From positions 12,594,107-12,658,106 of the forward strand of contig CM076658.1 of the NCBI GenBank assembly GCA_038496675.1: a stretch of 64,000 nt of DNA. Direction: 5' to 3'. Positions 1 to 13,897 of the stretch are shown here, in pieces (within the stretch, counting starts at the first letter, position 1; every line of letters starts with the position of its first letter). The position numbers and the translations under genes are program-made. Source of the stretch: Rachycentron canadum (Eukaryota > Chordata > Actinopteri > Carangiformes > Rachycentridae). Below the pieces are notes generated by a model. The model was not told the origin of the DNA. It made no database searches and saw only the letters and a list, made by a program, of their open reading frames with translations.

Positions 1-3000
1 GGGTAGATACTGATAGTGTGTGTGTACATGTCTTTATTTAAACTCGGAAGTCATTGAGGGTAAAGCCCTCATTTATAACGGTGTTGTTTAGATTAAAATA
101 AAAATTAAAAACATATATAGAAGGGGAGGGAAACAAAAGAAACATCTGTGGCCCTTGATTGAATTATCAACATGAAATATTGGGGCCTATCAAACAGGTA
201 CTTCACTAAAATCTGTAATCTGGAAATAAGAGTATGACTAAAATGAACTGGGCTTCGCTACCATTTAGACAAACACAGCACACAAATTTGTATTCTGTTG
301 TGGACGACCAAAAATCTCAAAGGGCCTGCACTCAGAGTTCAAAACAAATTGAACTGCTGACATCTATAGTTGTGAATTAAGGGCAGACTGTTGATTTAGC
401 GTGCAAGACTGATCAAGACATACTCAAAGAAATGGAGCACAATCTCACCACACCTCTCTTACAGCCGTAATTTCAGACTCAGACCGTCCTTCAGATTGAT
501 GCAGTATGTCTAGAACAAAGGCATATGAAGAAATACTACAGTAGATTATCTGGAAAAATATTATTGCTGTGAATCTCTTTCTCAATTAAATCGGTTCACT
601 GGATTTTTTCTTTGTCCTGGACTGAAACTGGTCTGCTATAACTTCCTATAAGTTGTGTGCTGTAGGTTGTGCTCTGCTGTGCCATGCAACAAGAAAGGGG
701 CAGCCCCAAAATACACTTCTATACACTTATGCTGTTTCATTATAAGTGAGGTCTGTCTCCACAATTTATGAATGGAAGACTTTTAGAGATAACATTCATG
801 TGATATATTTAAATATATGCATTTATCTACAATCCTGTTGAGCTTTGAAGGAACCCTGTAGTTAATTTTAATTTTTTGTAGTTTTTGAACAAACGACACG
901 CACAAAGGAATTACAATGTGTACTGTTTTGACTTTGGCTTTTTTGTTTTTCCCGTCAAATAGCTTTTAAAGCCATTTTCCCAAGTGACCTAAGACTTGCA
1001 CACACTTTTTTACATTTTAATGTGCTGAATATGTTAACTGATCTGTCAAAATTGTTTTTCTGCTGTCTATAGTAAAAGACTGGCCTGTAAGAAAGGCTTT
1101 TCATAACACCATAGGCTGGTCAGGCAATCATGCCCCATAAGAGCTGCAAAGCTACATTTGACTCAAAAATATCCTGTTTACAAAAGATATTTCAGCGCTT
1201 AAAGCTTGAAGTAAAAAAAAATATATTTCCATCTGTCTCCAATTCTTCCATCCCAATAATACCTTCAGCTTTCAGTAGTCTTTTAATCTTGGACCAATAA
1301 AACCATGTCTGTCAAATGCCTCCATCATCTTGCTAAAATCTTGTTCAGTGCTTTTGTATTTCTTTATCTTAATAAACTGATACCTTTATTTATTGGCTGA
1401 ATGATGCACCAAGAAGCAAATTGGGAAGATACTGGTTTCCATCAGCTCATCTAATTGAGTCCTACTTGCTGTTTTTTTCCCTTTCACACAGGAGTTTCAG
1501 TGAACAGAAGACTTACAATTTTTCTCAGACACCTGACATTACAATTCTGTATCTTCTCAACAAATCAATAGCATCCCTGTTCTCAGTTGGTTTCAATCAC
1601 GTTTTCTCATTAAGCATGTCCAACTGAAGAGCTCTTTCATTCTTTAGAGAGGCAAAACCGATACACTGACTGCACTAGTGTGATCTCCCTCCTTACATAT
1701 CATTGAACAGATGTTCTTTGATAGCCTCAGAGAGGCCACAGACAAGCTGACCTTTTCCTCCCCTCTGGAGGAAAATACCTCCTGAGTAAGTCGTACTGGT
1801 GAAGAAACTCTGAGGGTGTCATTGTGTTGTGCAAAAATATACCATCTACAATTACTGAGTTGATAAGGTGAAAAAGTTTTTATGAAAGCACAATAAATTC
1901 AATACTAAAAATTCAATACTAACTCCCACAACTTTCCACACGCATGCTGATATAACCAGCGAGAAAGAGCTTGTGGAGAGCTTTAGAGGCCAAGTTAACT
2001 CAAGTTTCAACCAAAAGATCTTTTTCAAGCAACCATTGCAATGACAGCTCCAGTGCTCTGGGATATATAGATCCGAGACACTCATCCCCTTGTACAACAA
2101 AACACAGAAATCAGAGCCAGAAATAATGTTGCACTTAAAGCGCATTGTGCTGTATGTTGCAGGACTGAAACACTTGTCATTTTCCTGAGTTGTGCCCTGT
2201 ACATTTTCTGCAGCCACCACCAAGGCTGCACTTCAGAAATTGGCTGGGCATTTTGAGAAATATCAATTTCAGGCAGGCTGTGCTTTGCTCTGGCCAAGGT
2301 GCTGGTACAGTGTCACCTTCACAGGCTGTCCCGTTACTATGTACCTCTGAGAGGGAGGGACAGCACTGTGAACACAGGCATTGCTTCATATCTTTGATAA
2401 GTGCCCTGGATCAAATGAAAGGCACAACTCTGGTCACACTGTAGGATACAGCATAAATGCTGGGCTTAATAACAGTAATTGCTATTGAGAAATGTAATTA
2501 CAGAGACTGATACACATAGCAGACGTCCACACATACATACAGTATAATGAAAATGACTCAATCAACATTATCTCTCTCTGACAGGTTCTTCTTTGTGTTC
2601 TTATGGGCAGCCTTGTTTGTCCACTTGCCATTTTGGCTCACTGAGCCCTCGATGACACAGCTATAAATGTGTATATAGCAGAGCACCACCTCTTTCTGCG
2701 ATGTAAATGCATGTTTTTAAGTGCTCTTGACTTGAGGTCAAGAAAAAGAGCTGGACATATCACCACAGTGCCAATGTCTGATGGACTTTTCAAACTAGAT
2801 CATTTTCTAGTTAAACTGGTACTTAACTATAGCTGGTATTTGTCATATGAGTCCAAACATACAGCTGTATCTCTGTACCACCGCTGTTGTGCTTATATAA
2901 ATGCTTTGTTTGCATTATGCATGGGGCACTGCTAAATTTTGTTTTGCACTCATCCTGCATTGTGTAACTTGCTTGTAATGCCTCACTGCCCATCAACCAA

Positions 3001-5317
3001 GCTAAAACCATTTTGCACCTGTTTCATAATTGGCACATACACAACAAAAGCACCTGTGATATAGCTGTTTTTGTCTTCACAGATGGCCCGTCATGCATTC
3101 ATTGAAACATTGGAGGAATTACAGGTAAAATATTATACAAAATACAAATCTATACAATGGCCCAAAAGGACATCATTTCAGTCTCTATGCCATTTGGTTA
3201 GAAATACTACATTGCAAATAACAGCAGCAAAAAATTTTTTAAGTGTTTACATCTCCGCATGAAGCTTGAACTCTAATGTCTGGTGTAAAACTCCACATTT
3301 TGTTATGCAACATGTTCTACAAGCGCAGTTCAAACGGTGGCTGACTGAACAATACAACAATATGTGCGCATGTGCTTTTTTTTTTTGCCCTGCAGCAATT
3401 GCACAGAGCTGAGACAGTGAGAAAAGGCGACTGAGAGCATTTTTGTTGAATTTCTTGATGAACGATAAAATAAATACAGTGACTCCAAATATTAGAATAC
3501 TATTAGGTTAGGGTTAGTTAAAAACTGTGTACGATGAGTTCTGCTCTGTAAAATGCAGCAGGATGAATGGAGAAACTGTAATGTGTGAAAGCGTTAAACT
3601 GGCTGATTTGTGCCATATTGCATATGTAACTGAGTACTGCGTGAGTCCTCAGAGAGTCTACAGCACTTGGACTTCAGTGGGAGTTTAAATGAGGGGACTA
3701 AACTCCAGAGGGACTTTCTCATGCTGGCAAACAGAGAGCTAATTTACTCCATGACTTAACAAATCACATACTGCGTGAGTTAATATTTTGCCTTTATAGC
3801 TATCTGAAATAATAGAAGCCCACTGTAATTATAAATAGATCATTTCTAAACATTCAATGTGTCCATGTGTACCTTCTATAATAATATCTACATATATCTA
3901 TAATCTACTTTAATGACCAGGACAGAAACATCTCTTGGAAAATATAATCATAATTTTTCAAACATCTTCGATGTCTGCACATGGCAATGGTGGTATAGTA
4001 CAAGTTAGGAAAAGATGGTGGTTATAGCAAATAAATTATGGTTGGATAGTATTTAACTGGCAGCAAACTCCAGTCCCCTGCATTAAAATCAAGTGGGACG
4101 TGTACACCACCTACAAGACAGTTGACATCATCAGTACAACTCTGTAAGAAAGGCAATGTGTCATATTAAATCAGTTCAAGGGCCTAAGACAGTTCTAGAG
4201 AGCAGTTTGTTTGCTCATAGATGGATAAGAAATTTGCCATTTCTACATAGATTTCTGCACTGGCCCAGTTTCCCTCTAGAGAGCAATTTGTTATCTCTGA
4301 ATGTACAAGTCGGTTTTTGAGGCACTCAGAATTGTAGAACTGTGAGGAAAATAAATCAGGTTTGAGCTGAGAGCTGAGAGACTGTTAAAGACTACGATGT
4401 TGCTCAGCTGACTGAGACAGACTGCCATTCAGAGAGCATATATGTTAAAGGATTACAACACAGCTCAGTTATGGTAGACTGGAAGCTATCAAACTGTGCC
4501 ACTGAAAACATCCATAAGCAAATTCTGTGGGCAAAAAATAGCTGCAGATGCACAGTGATTGAATTACTAATCTGAAAATAGTATCGTTTTTATAGAAGCA
4601 ACGTTATTAGAATTAGTATTAAATGATATGATGAGTCAAGACATTGGCTCATGTCAGGAACAGCAGCAGTGCTAAAAGCTACTTCTCAAACTTTTCCTCT
4701 TTGCCATTTGAGGGTCATGGCTCCTGCAGAACTTGTCCAGGGCCTTTTTTGTCACAGCAATAAAAATGGTTTGGTCTGCTGGTCACCGGGGAAATCAAGT
4801 CAAACTTCAAGAGGCCCTAGTTCAGACTCATTCCTCTAATAAGGTAGCTTGAAACCAGTCATGGGCTGGAACTGTTCCTCAGTGTCTCCTGCTAAAATGC
4901 ATTTCTTCAGTCTGAGTATTTGTAGGCTTGAAACACAGGCAACAGAGATGAAAATGCCCAGCAGTATGTGTGTGATTATGATATTTTTTCCACATCACCA
5001 CTTGAATAAATGTACGTGGGTACAACAAAACTGTCAATGTTAGACAAGCTAATATTTCACTCTGCTTATTAGAAATTGAATTGGAACGACAAATTAAGTT
5101 TCAGTCAGTATTTATATCAGGCTGAATCAAAACTGGTGATATTCACTAAAGAGCAGGAGGGGAAGAGGATACATGTAATGCAAACCTGGTTTGTAGAAGA
5201 CTTCTCAACGATGGTGCCTCAAGGCAGAGGCCATGAAAGACAAATTCAATATATGCAGAATTGAATTTCCATTTGTGATGTTTTTTGTGAAGAGTCTCAG
5301 TCACTCAGGCCAGGAAG

Positions 5318-5370
5318 TTCCAAGAAGGGTTGAATCAAGGTCAACCAGGCTTGGTCAACCCTTCTTGGAG
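5318..5370. repeat. Imperfect hairpin, pre-miRNA-sized
   Basis: Arms CCAAGAAGGGTTGA (5320-5333) and TCAACCCTTCTTGG (5355-5368) are perfect complements. A 2x1 internal loop, four more pairs (CAAG/CTTG) and a 10-nt loop complete the stem; outer T-A and T-G pairs extend it. Confidence 0.8.
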
Positions 5371-8066
5371 ATATTTTAGACAGTCCTCACTGCATTTTCA
5401 TAAGTGAGAAGAATCTCATTAATGAGAAAAAAAAATGAACTACAGCTAAGAGGCTAATCCACAATCTTGTTAAAAGATTGAATACAAAGTAATTACTGTG
5501 TGTAAGTAGGAGGATCAGAGTGATTAAAGCTGTGGGCATATTTGAATGAGACACACAAACAGACACTAAAAAACAGGTGAATGCAATAAGTGATCAAGGG
5601 CCCCAGAATTTTAAGATCTAAGATGGTTCCATCTATGAGAAACACTGACGCTAAATGCTGCTTTATTAATCCAATTGTTCTGATACTGTATATTCACAAG
5701 ATACTTCTCAAAACAATGATGACTTTGCTGTTGCCACACTGAAAATAGCACAAAGGTGTGTTATAGCCTCTATATTTCTAAAGCAGATAGGAAAGAAACA
5801 CTGCATATGTAGTATGTTATAATTTCACAATCATAGGAAACTTAACTTTCTTTATTTTCCTGAGCAGATCATAGCAGTTTGAGCATGTTTCACTATGTAG
5901 ATGTAGATGTAAATGCCTTGGATTCTTGGAAACATTGCAAATGCATTACCACATTTTTAAGGCCATCTGATAATTTAAGGTGAAAGAAGTTGTATCATCA
6001 CTTCTAAATGTTTTGGGTATCGTCCCAGGAGAAAAAGCTCATTAAATTTTCCTCGGAGATGAGGGCAAGAAGCTTGCATACAAACGATCAAAAACCACAT
6101 CCATAAAAACTGCAGTATACATACAATTCTTCTTTACTACCTGATTACCTCAACATCTCCATCCTCCATCAGTAGTCCATCTCCTCCACCAATCCCTCTT
6201 CAAACCAATACATCCTCTCATCCCTCCTTTTTCATCTCCTCCATGCTCCATAAATCCTGTGCACATATCTCCCATTCTCCCCTTCTTCAGGTAGTCTGTC
6301 TGTGGCATGAGACAGATCTCTCACACTAAAGTCTCCCCTACTTCATAGTCCTGTCCCTAATCAGTCCAACCTGTTTGACCTCCTCCATGTAAATCCTTTA
6401 TAGCCATGCATCCAAAATTATTTCACCATCAGTATAACAAGTACTTGTCTCCATGGTTCTGATATTAACTGATAATACCTATACAAACTTTTAATTTCAA
6501 TTGAATGTGAATGTTTTGTGATAGACAGAAAATTAATTTAATTTCAATTGAAATATTACATGATATCTACCTCTCAGTTTTGGTAAAATGAGAAGTGAAA
6601 TGGTAAACTATACCCCAAATATTTGGGGTTAGACTGACTAAAATAGGAAAAAAAATTTGTTCACAAAAAAAAGACGATTTAATGGATAATGTCAAAAACT
6701 ATTAGCTGTAGTCCTAATAAGGATTCTGAGCCATGAGCACAGTCATAACTGAACATCACCAAACATAATCATAAAACCAGTTCTGTTACCAATGGAGCAT
6801 GTTCTCAATATTAACACCATATGAATCATAAAATTCTGATGGGAAAAGGTGCCACTAACCCGTGAGTCATAAAATCTACTGCTGCTTACTCACATTAGAG
6901 GGGGAATTATAAGATATAAGACCATTACAACTCGGGCAAATCTGCTATATGATACATGTTGCGAGGAAATTATCTTCAATGCATCATGATAGCAGTGTAA
7001 CTGAAGAGGCAAATGTAGGACTAAAAAGGCAAAAGGTGGGAGTGCTGTAGTTACTGACTGTATTCAGTAACTAAAGCAACAGTTTTCCCTTTTTACAAGA
7101 GCAGAGTGTGGGTCTGTTTGACACTCTCACGCACAACACTATTAACACTGCACTATAACTGTCAAGCAGCCATAAACTGGCAAAACATTGAACTATCAGA
7201 CAACAAAACATTTAAGAGTAAAACAAAATGTACAACACTCAGTAATGCAATAGACAGCGTTGCAGTAATGACACCTGAGGATCAATACTGTCTCACAGGG
7301 GATCAGACCAACATCATTATTATAACTGAAGCAAGTAACTATTGTTGTAGTGATGATCACCACTGCAATAACAAACATCTTGTGGTTGCTCCATGGCATT
7401 AAATAAATCAGTGTATTTCCAGTCATTAATCACTGTTTAATTTCAACAAGACTAATTAAAAAACTCCTATGCCTCAGTTTCTTAAATGACAAGACACAAT
7501 TAAGTTATACTCTATATGTTACTCTAACCAAACTCACTTAGTCTTTTGAGCATGTAGAGTTGGTTTATTTGGCTTTTTTGTACCTTTATGTTGTCCAACT
7601 TGAGAAGAGGTCTAATCAGAACAAAATGAGGACAGTGTCTTCTTTGTAGTTTTAACATCATGTATATAATTTACGTGTGGATTTAGGATTCATGTCATAG
7701 CTCTGTCCAAATTGTTTCTATATAATTCCTAAAGGATGCTTAAAACATTTCTCTGAACTTTGATACTTCCATCAATGTTGTCATAATACTAATACTTTCA
7801 AATAAGACATTTCTATGTCAAAAGCATGGTTTAGAAGTACAGAAGAGTTCACTGAATGTGGTTTGATTGCATTATATGAGTCCGGATATCTGGCCTAGAT
7901 GCATGTTATAGCTGTCCTGCTCATTTTGGTCGTTAAACCCAAATTTTCTGAATCCTGGCAAGAGAAAAAATCTTGTAAGTATTTGTGTACTTGTGTCAGT
8001 ATTTTGCATTGTAATATATAACCTCAGCTGTTTCTAATGGATCTCTGCTCACTGTGGGAAAGCTGC

Positions 8067-8068
<2 letters not shown>

Positions 8069-8124
<56 letters not shown>

Positions 8125-8161
8125 GGAGAGAGAGAGAGCGAGAGAAAGAGAGAGAGAGAGG
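8069..8161. repeat. (TG)24 then (GA)-rich microsatellite
   Basis: A pure TG run (8069-8116) passes directly into an interrupted GA run (8117-8161). Confidence 0.95.
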
Positions 8162-10269
8162 GGAAGTTCTGTCGAAGTTGTATGGGCCTGTTGCCATTAT
8201 TAAAGAGGTCAGGAGATGTTATACATTTCCTAGTCTATAATGTGTCAAGCTACTTTTAGAGAGGAAAAGAGTTGGCAGAAATACTGTAGGAAAAGAAGCT
8301 GTGCACATGTCAACCTATTATTAGCAAGCCTGAGCCCTGGCGGCTTTGGACAAGTAAATACTGTGCTATTGTCTTGACTCGATACAATAGTCATTATAGC
8401 CCTGAACGGACGCACTGTATAACATTATGCCAAGAATAGAATAATTCTTCACACATATTTGCAAGAAAACTTCAACTTTGTACAAAACACATTTCACAAA
8501 TATAATGTTTGCATAGAATAGACCTTCGAGGGTATTAAGAAATATCCCAGCAATGTCTTGAAATTTTCACATCTCAAGTGACTTGCTTCACACAGAATGG
8601 TGTTGTAGTCATTACCCAAGCTCAACACCCAGCTACTTAAACAAAATTTACATAAATGCTGATTGTAAGCACTGTGTAACATTGGAGGCAACACTGACTA
8701 AGCAATACAGTACACTTAAACCAGGGATTAAGGCTTTAGACTCCCTCGCCTAATTACACCTTGCAGAAATGTGATTAGTGAGGGCAGCCACAGTAAGCAG
8801 GGCACAGACACAGACCTGCAGTTACCATGTGAGCAAGACCAGCAGCAAGCAAAATGAAAACGATGATTTCAGACAGACAGGCAGACACGCAGGCAGGCAG
8901 TCTGGCACAAATCTTTACCTTACTGTAGTAGCAGGTGGACATGTAATGGAAACCATCATGTGGGTAAATGAGAAAGAGGATTAGTGTTTGATCCAGATAA
9001 TGATCTAAAATGTCCCAGTAATGACAGCGTAAAGAAACGTAGGTCCTCAAGACAACTCCATTACTCTGGGCTCTGAAGATTCCTTAGTATTTTCATCACA
9101 GTGTTTTACAACACGAGGTGAAATAACATCAAAAATAAAGTGAAATTAAAAGCACAATATCATATGACATGATGTAATTGTCTAAAAGATGGTAAAAGTG
9201 ATTTTCAGGATCGTGCATCTGACTAAAGAAGTTTTAATAGTAACAAGAACAAGTACACTGTAGTTCCACATTACATTTCAAGGAGATTTTCATGATCCTT
9301 CTCCTGCATGTTTGAACTTGAGCTTGCGTCTCTCACAGATCAGCACAATAGTTGTAGCTCTTTCTCCCCTGACAGAAATCTTCTTGTTGGGCCTTCCACA
9401 ATGAATAGTAAAGATTAGAAAAAAAAAAACAAGAACACAGTCCCGCAGTTTCTATGACTACTGAAAACTTCATTACACTGAAACATCACTAGAGATTTTT
9501 TTAAGACCTCAGAGCATTTTTCATTTTCAATCTTTTATGTCTTCAAATGTTGCCACTGGACATCTCATGTCACAAGTCTCACTCACTCATCATCATTCAT
9601 TATTGACCTGTAATAAATAAGGCAGTACTAAAGATCATAAAGAATCATTTTACAAGCTGACTTTTTAACCTAAAGAAACGTTTCAGTCATCCATGACTGA
9701 TGAAGTTTGATTTTATTATTGATCAAAGATCGAATAAGATTTACGCCGCCTTTAAGATTCAAACATTATTATTCTAAGAGGTCGTCGGTCTCTGCAAACG
9801 AGGGACGAGAAAAAAAGCAACAACAACAACACTAAAACGAATAAATACATGTTTAAAGTTTGATAGGCTACAGTGTTAAGTTGACCATCTTGCACCACCC
9901 ATCGTCCTACGCATTTCTGAGCATGAGTGCAGAGGTGACAGCCCGTGCCAAATAGGACGGAGATCAGTGAGTGAGCCAAAGTAGCTGCATCTCTAAAGAG
10001 CCAGACAGGTGTAACCGGAACGGACTACAGCAGAGACCTGAGCTCCACAACAGCGGCGACACACCACAACCGGAGCGCACGGAAATTGGGGAAGGACACA
10101 TTATTATCCGAGGACAGGCGAAATCTACTATCACTGCAGAAATGACAAACAAAGTAGGACCATCCCCGCACACTACATCCCGCAAGATAAGTGGAGGCTG
10201 CACACGAGGTGTCGGACAGAAAAGAGAGAAGAGCCTTGTTTTTGTTTTTTGTTTTTTTTTGTTTTTTTT

Positions 10270-10560
10270 TTATTCCTACCTTACTCAGTGTCTCCATCCC
10301 ACTCAGACTTGTGGTCCTGATGTTACGCTACCGCTCTGCTCCAGCATCCTACAGCACCGTTATTCGACTGGGGTGAGAGGGAGGGGGTGAAGGGGGCAGG
10401 AAAAAGATGTTGGCAGCGCAAGTGCGCTGACGTGACAAAGGCAACCAATCAGAGTGTAATCCGATAGACCCCCCCCACCAATCCGCTCTAAGAGAGAAAG
10501 TGCGGTGCGGTAGCAAGGTAGATTGACGCTGTGGGAGAATCTCCGGTCCAACTCCCGCAA
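10270..10560 (-). promoter_or_regulatory. CpG-rich CCAAT/CRE promoter-like block
   Basis: This block is far richer in CpG than its surroundings. It has a TGACGTGA CRE-like site (10429-10436), two CCAAT boxes (CCAATCAG near 10446 and CCAATCCG near 10476) and, on the minus strand, a plausible first-exon donor GAGTAAG|GTAGGA with exon end at 10280. It lies about 2 kb past the xirp2 stop and would drive a gene leaving the window to the left. In mammals B3GALT1 follows XIRP2 in the same orientation and has long noncoding 5' exons, so b3galt1 is the leading guess; no coding sequence is present to prove it. Plus-strand or bidirectional use is also possible. Confidence 0.4.
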
Positions 10561-11503
10561 ACTGTTTTCACACCAGTAGACACGGGTCGCTCCTGTTCAG
10601 CTGGAAAATCATCCACAGAGAAAATAGCTCGATGAGCCGTGCAAGTGTGTAGCTCCCGAGCAGCTGGACAGTAAAGTGAAGTATTTTGATGTTTAGTTAA
10701 AAAAAAAAAAAAAAAAAAGCAGGATAAATAAAAATATGTTTTGTATGTTTAAGACTTGAGGTTTGAGACTGTGCTAAAAATAAAGTGCAATAAAGAATAT
10801 TAATTACAATAATAATAATAAAAAAATAAATGTAAAGGATACAACTTGAAAGATAAAAAATGAATGAATATAAATTGTGAAAATGCTTAAATGTGGTGGA
10901 ACTATGCATTTTTTCAGTACGACCATATACAGTCACTATTCTGTCCATAGAAAATAAAAATATATATATTGTCTTGCAGCTATGAAGGTGGTCAAACTCA
11001 GCAAACTGCTCAGCTCAGCTTGCGGATGCCCTCAGTAAGGGGCAATAAGAGGATGAGGAACTACATTTGGTCATAAGCCTATTTTAGTCTGGCTGTAAAA
11101 TATTATTTAAGACTTCCTTTCCTCTGCTGCTGTATCAGTCTGCCTGAGCCTGAGCTGTCGTTCAACTGCCTTTCTTTTAAAGCTTAATTTCCATTTCTCT
11201 CCACATGGAAGTGGTTGTCTGGTTTACTGTAGGCTACACCTGCAGATAGAGCTCCAAAATCTCCCTCAGGGTGGGGATATCTTCTAAAGGAGATTATACT
11301 GCCGGTGTGAAAGGGATCTGCTGACCTGACCCTGTCTACTGTAGGCGGCGTCTATCAGATACACACCTGACAAGCTCTGGGCAGTACTTCCTCTCTATGT
11401 TTGATGTGGATGGAGTGGAGATGCAGAGATACATATAATACTATACTCGTAATAGACTTAACCATAGACTTTGGAAGAGACAATGAAACAATGAAATTCA
11501 ACA

Positions 11504-12575
11504 TTTATTGCTCTTAGACCAGCAATAAAGTACATGAACCAGCCTGACAGTATGATAGAGTCAGGAATTATCTTGTACAAAGCAAGGTATAACTGTCTAA
11601 TCTAAAAATAAAATTCTTCATTGCAAAATACTTGTTCAAAATAGGATACAAATGTCCAAAACAAACAAAACAAATGGTCATTACCAATTCACGTGTTTAT
11701 ATTATATACTTTCAATATCATAAATAAAATAATTCCAAGATGGTTTTAGTAGTCTGCACACCAGGTGCTAAAAAAAAGGCAAATGCAAAATGTTGATATG
11801 TTGAAAGAGTAAAAGCTCTGACAAAATAATACAACAGCAGAATAGCACCGGCATGCAGTAGCAAAAAAAACAAACAAACAAAAAAACAAAACAAAACAAA
11901 ACAAACACAAAAATTGAAGGGATAGTACAATTAACCAATTAATGTTAGAATATAATGAAAGGGGTGAAAAAGAAACTCGACCAAATTACATTGGAAGATA
12001 ACATTTGGGATTATTTAGATGCCATTCCATTACTACACTAAACTCCAAAAGCAGTGGGATTTGTAAACTTTAGACATCCTGTTGTTTTATTCCAGAGCCA
12101 TAGATAGTAACTGTTTATATCCAATCCAAATTATAGTGTTTTCAATCCTGACGTTTTCATCCCTTTAGATTAACAAGTGAAAGGGACGGTTGTTGCAGCC
12201 GTTAAAACGAATATTTTTGTTCGTCAAATGTGATCCAATCATTTTGTGTAAATACTAAATGGAAATGAATATATTAAATGAAGTCAATGAAAAATTACAC
12301 ATGGGATAAACCAGTTCAGGGCACAACACTTCATGTCCACATCCACTTTCAACACTTTGTCCACATCTATTTAAATCTCTGTCTAATTCTCACTATTACA
12401 ACCTGCTTTTTCACACCATTTCCACTTATGTAGTTTCCGGTCATATCCTTACTTGTCATGTTCCCTTTTGATTTCCTTACCCACATACCTTTTAACCAAA
12501 CACTTCCTTAAATGTACCTTCAGTAGTATTTTACACTACGCATTCATTGGTGTGTCCTTTATCTTTGGATTTATT
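11504..12575 (-). terminator. Candidate xirp2 poly(A) signals and 3'UTR
   Basis: Downstream of the xirp2 stop, AATAAA hexamers on the minus strand occur at 12575-12570 (32 nt after the stop, probably too close), 12091-12086 and 11509-11504. No other gene is visible in 11.5-12.6 kb, so this stretch is most simply xirp2 3'UTR. Which signal is used cannot be decided by reading. Confidence 0.4.
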
Positions 12576-12606
12576 TGACTAAATTGTGTATTTGGGTGAA
12601 TTGATT

Positions 12607-13018
12607 TCAAAGGACGCTTCTGGGAACAGCCTTTCTGTGTTGGTGCTTGGGTGACTTGGGGGAATTGTCTGGAGGGGGCCACTGTGGTTTAGTTAGTTGA
12701 ATGTCTTCTTCAATTTTGAAGGCTTTCTTCGGGGGATTGGCCTGTGGGGGCCAAACTACAGATATTTTGTTACAGTGTATTTTGCTTTCATCAAATGTTT
12801 TTGTCATTTCATTTTCACCGCTGTGTGTTTTGTCTACTGAACTTATGCTGCTCATGGAATATCTCCATTCAAGTTTCTCATCAGAGGGGAAAGGTCCATC
12901 ACTTCCTGTGAGAGGCTTCTGCCCAAGTCCATTGTCATAGTTTCCTGTGGACTTGAGGAGTTGTTTGTAATGGTGCAGACAATAGAAGTGTCCATGGAGA
13001 GAGATGTAGTTTCCTAGG
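12607..13018 (-). CDS. xirp2: xirp2 last exon: LIM second half and short tail
   Basis: Acceptor CTCTTGTAG|CCTAGG; 412 nt including the TGA at 12609-12607. It encodes LGNYISLHGHFYCLHHYKQL followed by LKSTGNYDNGLG, completing the LIM domain (final ligands C-x2-H). The tail has two motifs also present in mammalian XIRP2, VVWPPQANPPKKAFKIEEDI and KPQWPPPDNSP. It ends about 100 residues after the LIM domain at RKAVPRSVL, much earlier than the long C-terminal extension I recall for the mammalian LIM form. It is translated as LIM only when the giant exon is skipped; otherwise it is 3'UTR. Confidence 0.92.
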
Positions 13019-13179
13019 CTACAAGAGAAAAGAACAATCTTCTTTTGAGAGCAGCACCACATATAAAAACTTTTTTTTTTTTTGGGAACAATTATGCTTT
13101 CATTAAAACAGCAAGAAATTAACTAATTACAATTGCAATGTTGAAAAAATCCATTGTATCACACGAGTGCCATATTTAC

Positions 13180-13310
13180 CTTAATTTATTTCTGCAATGC
13201 TCACAGCAGAAACAGGATTTATGGTACTTTTTTTTGTCCACTATCAGGGCATCCATCGGATAAGCTCTCCTCCGACATACTGTGCAGAGCTCCGACTTCG
13301 GGACTCGCAC
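13180..13310 (-). CDS. xirp2: xirp2 LIM-domain exon, first half (dual-frame)
   Basis: This is a 131-nt exon between CAAACAG| and TTAAG|GTAAAT. In the phase-0 frame it encodes VRVPKSELCTVCRRRAYPMD then ALIVDKKKYHKSCFCCEHCR and NKL. It supplies zinc ligands C-x2-C, H-x2-C, C-x2-C of an EPLIN/XIRP2-type LIM domain and ends in phase 2, joining S-LGNY of the last exon. In the phase-1 frame, reached through the giant exon, it begins GASPEVGALHSMSEESLSDG, continues for ten more residues and stops at TAA 13221-13219. The same bases therefore encode either a LIM half-domain or the C-terminus of the long Xin-repeat protein. Confidence 0.9.
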
Positions 13311-13897
13311 CTGTTTGAGAGAGATAAAATGCAAATAGTGAGTGTTTTTTTCTTCATGTACCCGATGTAAAAAGCATTTTCTTTTGGGCTGTCTCACAAT
13401 GTGACAATGAGCTACAGCTTTTGTTACAGTTTTTATTACAGTTAATCTTGCAAATACAAAGCAGTACAATAGATGTTTGCATTTGAAAAGGTTATGTGAC
13501 AAGCTTATTCATTTGTTTCAACACTGACAGTGGTCATCAGGAGGAATGATCCATATTATTCCTCTGGACTTTTTATTTTTTTTATTCACTCACGCACAAA
13601 TACACATGCATCTCTCAAGTGATATTTCATAGTGTTAGCAAACCTTCACCCCGCAAACTGTATAATGAAATGAAATTTTCCTGCTGGAAAGTTACATTAC
13701 ATTTACATCCAGTGTTAATCATGACCAATTAGACCAATTAGAGCAATTATATTGAGAACAACATCATTCCTGTTGTAAACAATAGATTGTTGTTCCCATT
13801 GTCCAGCATTACAAAACACAAATGTGCAAAAAATACTTTTAGCTAAAAACTAAATTTAACTTTGTTATAGTAACGGTAACGGATGAACTGTAATAAC

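Larger units (their letters stand above)
1..9950. other. No gene recognised (left flank)
   Basis: AT-rich unique sequence. The open frames are short, lack domain signatures and have no convincing exon pairs. Apart from the TG/GA microsatellite and the 5.3-kb hairpin I see no element. If the 10.3-kb promoter drives a leftward gene, this would be its first intron. Confidence 0.6.

Noticed and set aside
13019..13062. Upstream extension of the last xirp2 exon (MWCCSQKKIVLFSCS).
   Set aside because: It is the pyrimidine tract and AG acceptor of the intron, and the LIM domain joins exactly at 13018.
13311..13502. In-frame open sequence upstream of the LIM exon as coding.
   Set aside because: The acceptor CAAACAG at 13313-13311 and the phase-0 match to the 54-nt exon end the exon there; the rest is intron without conserved motifs.
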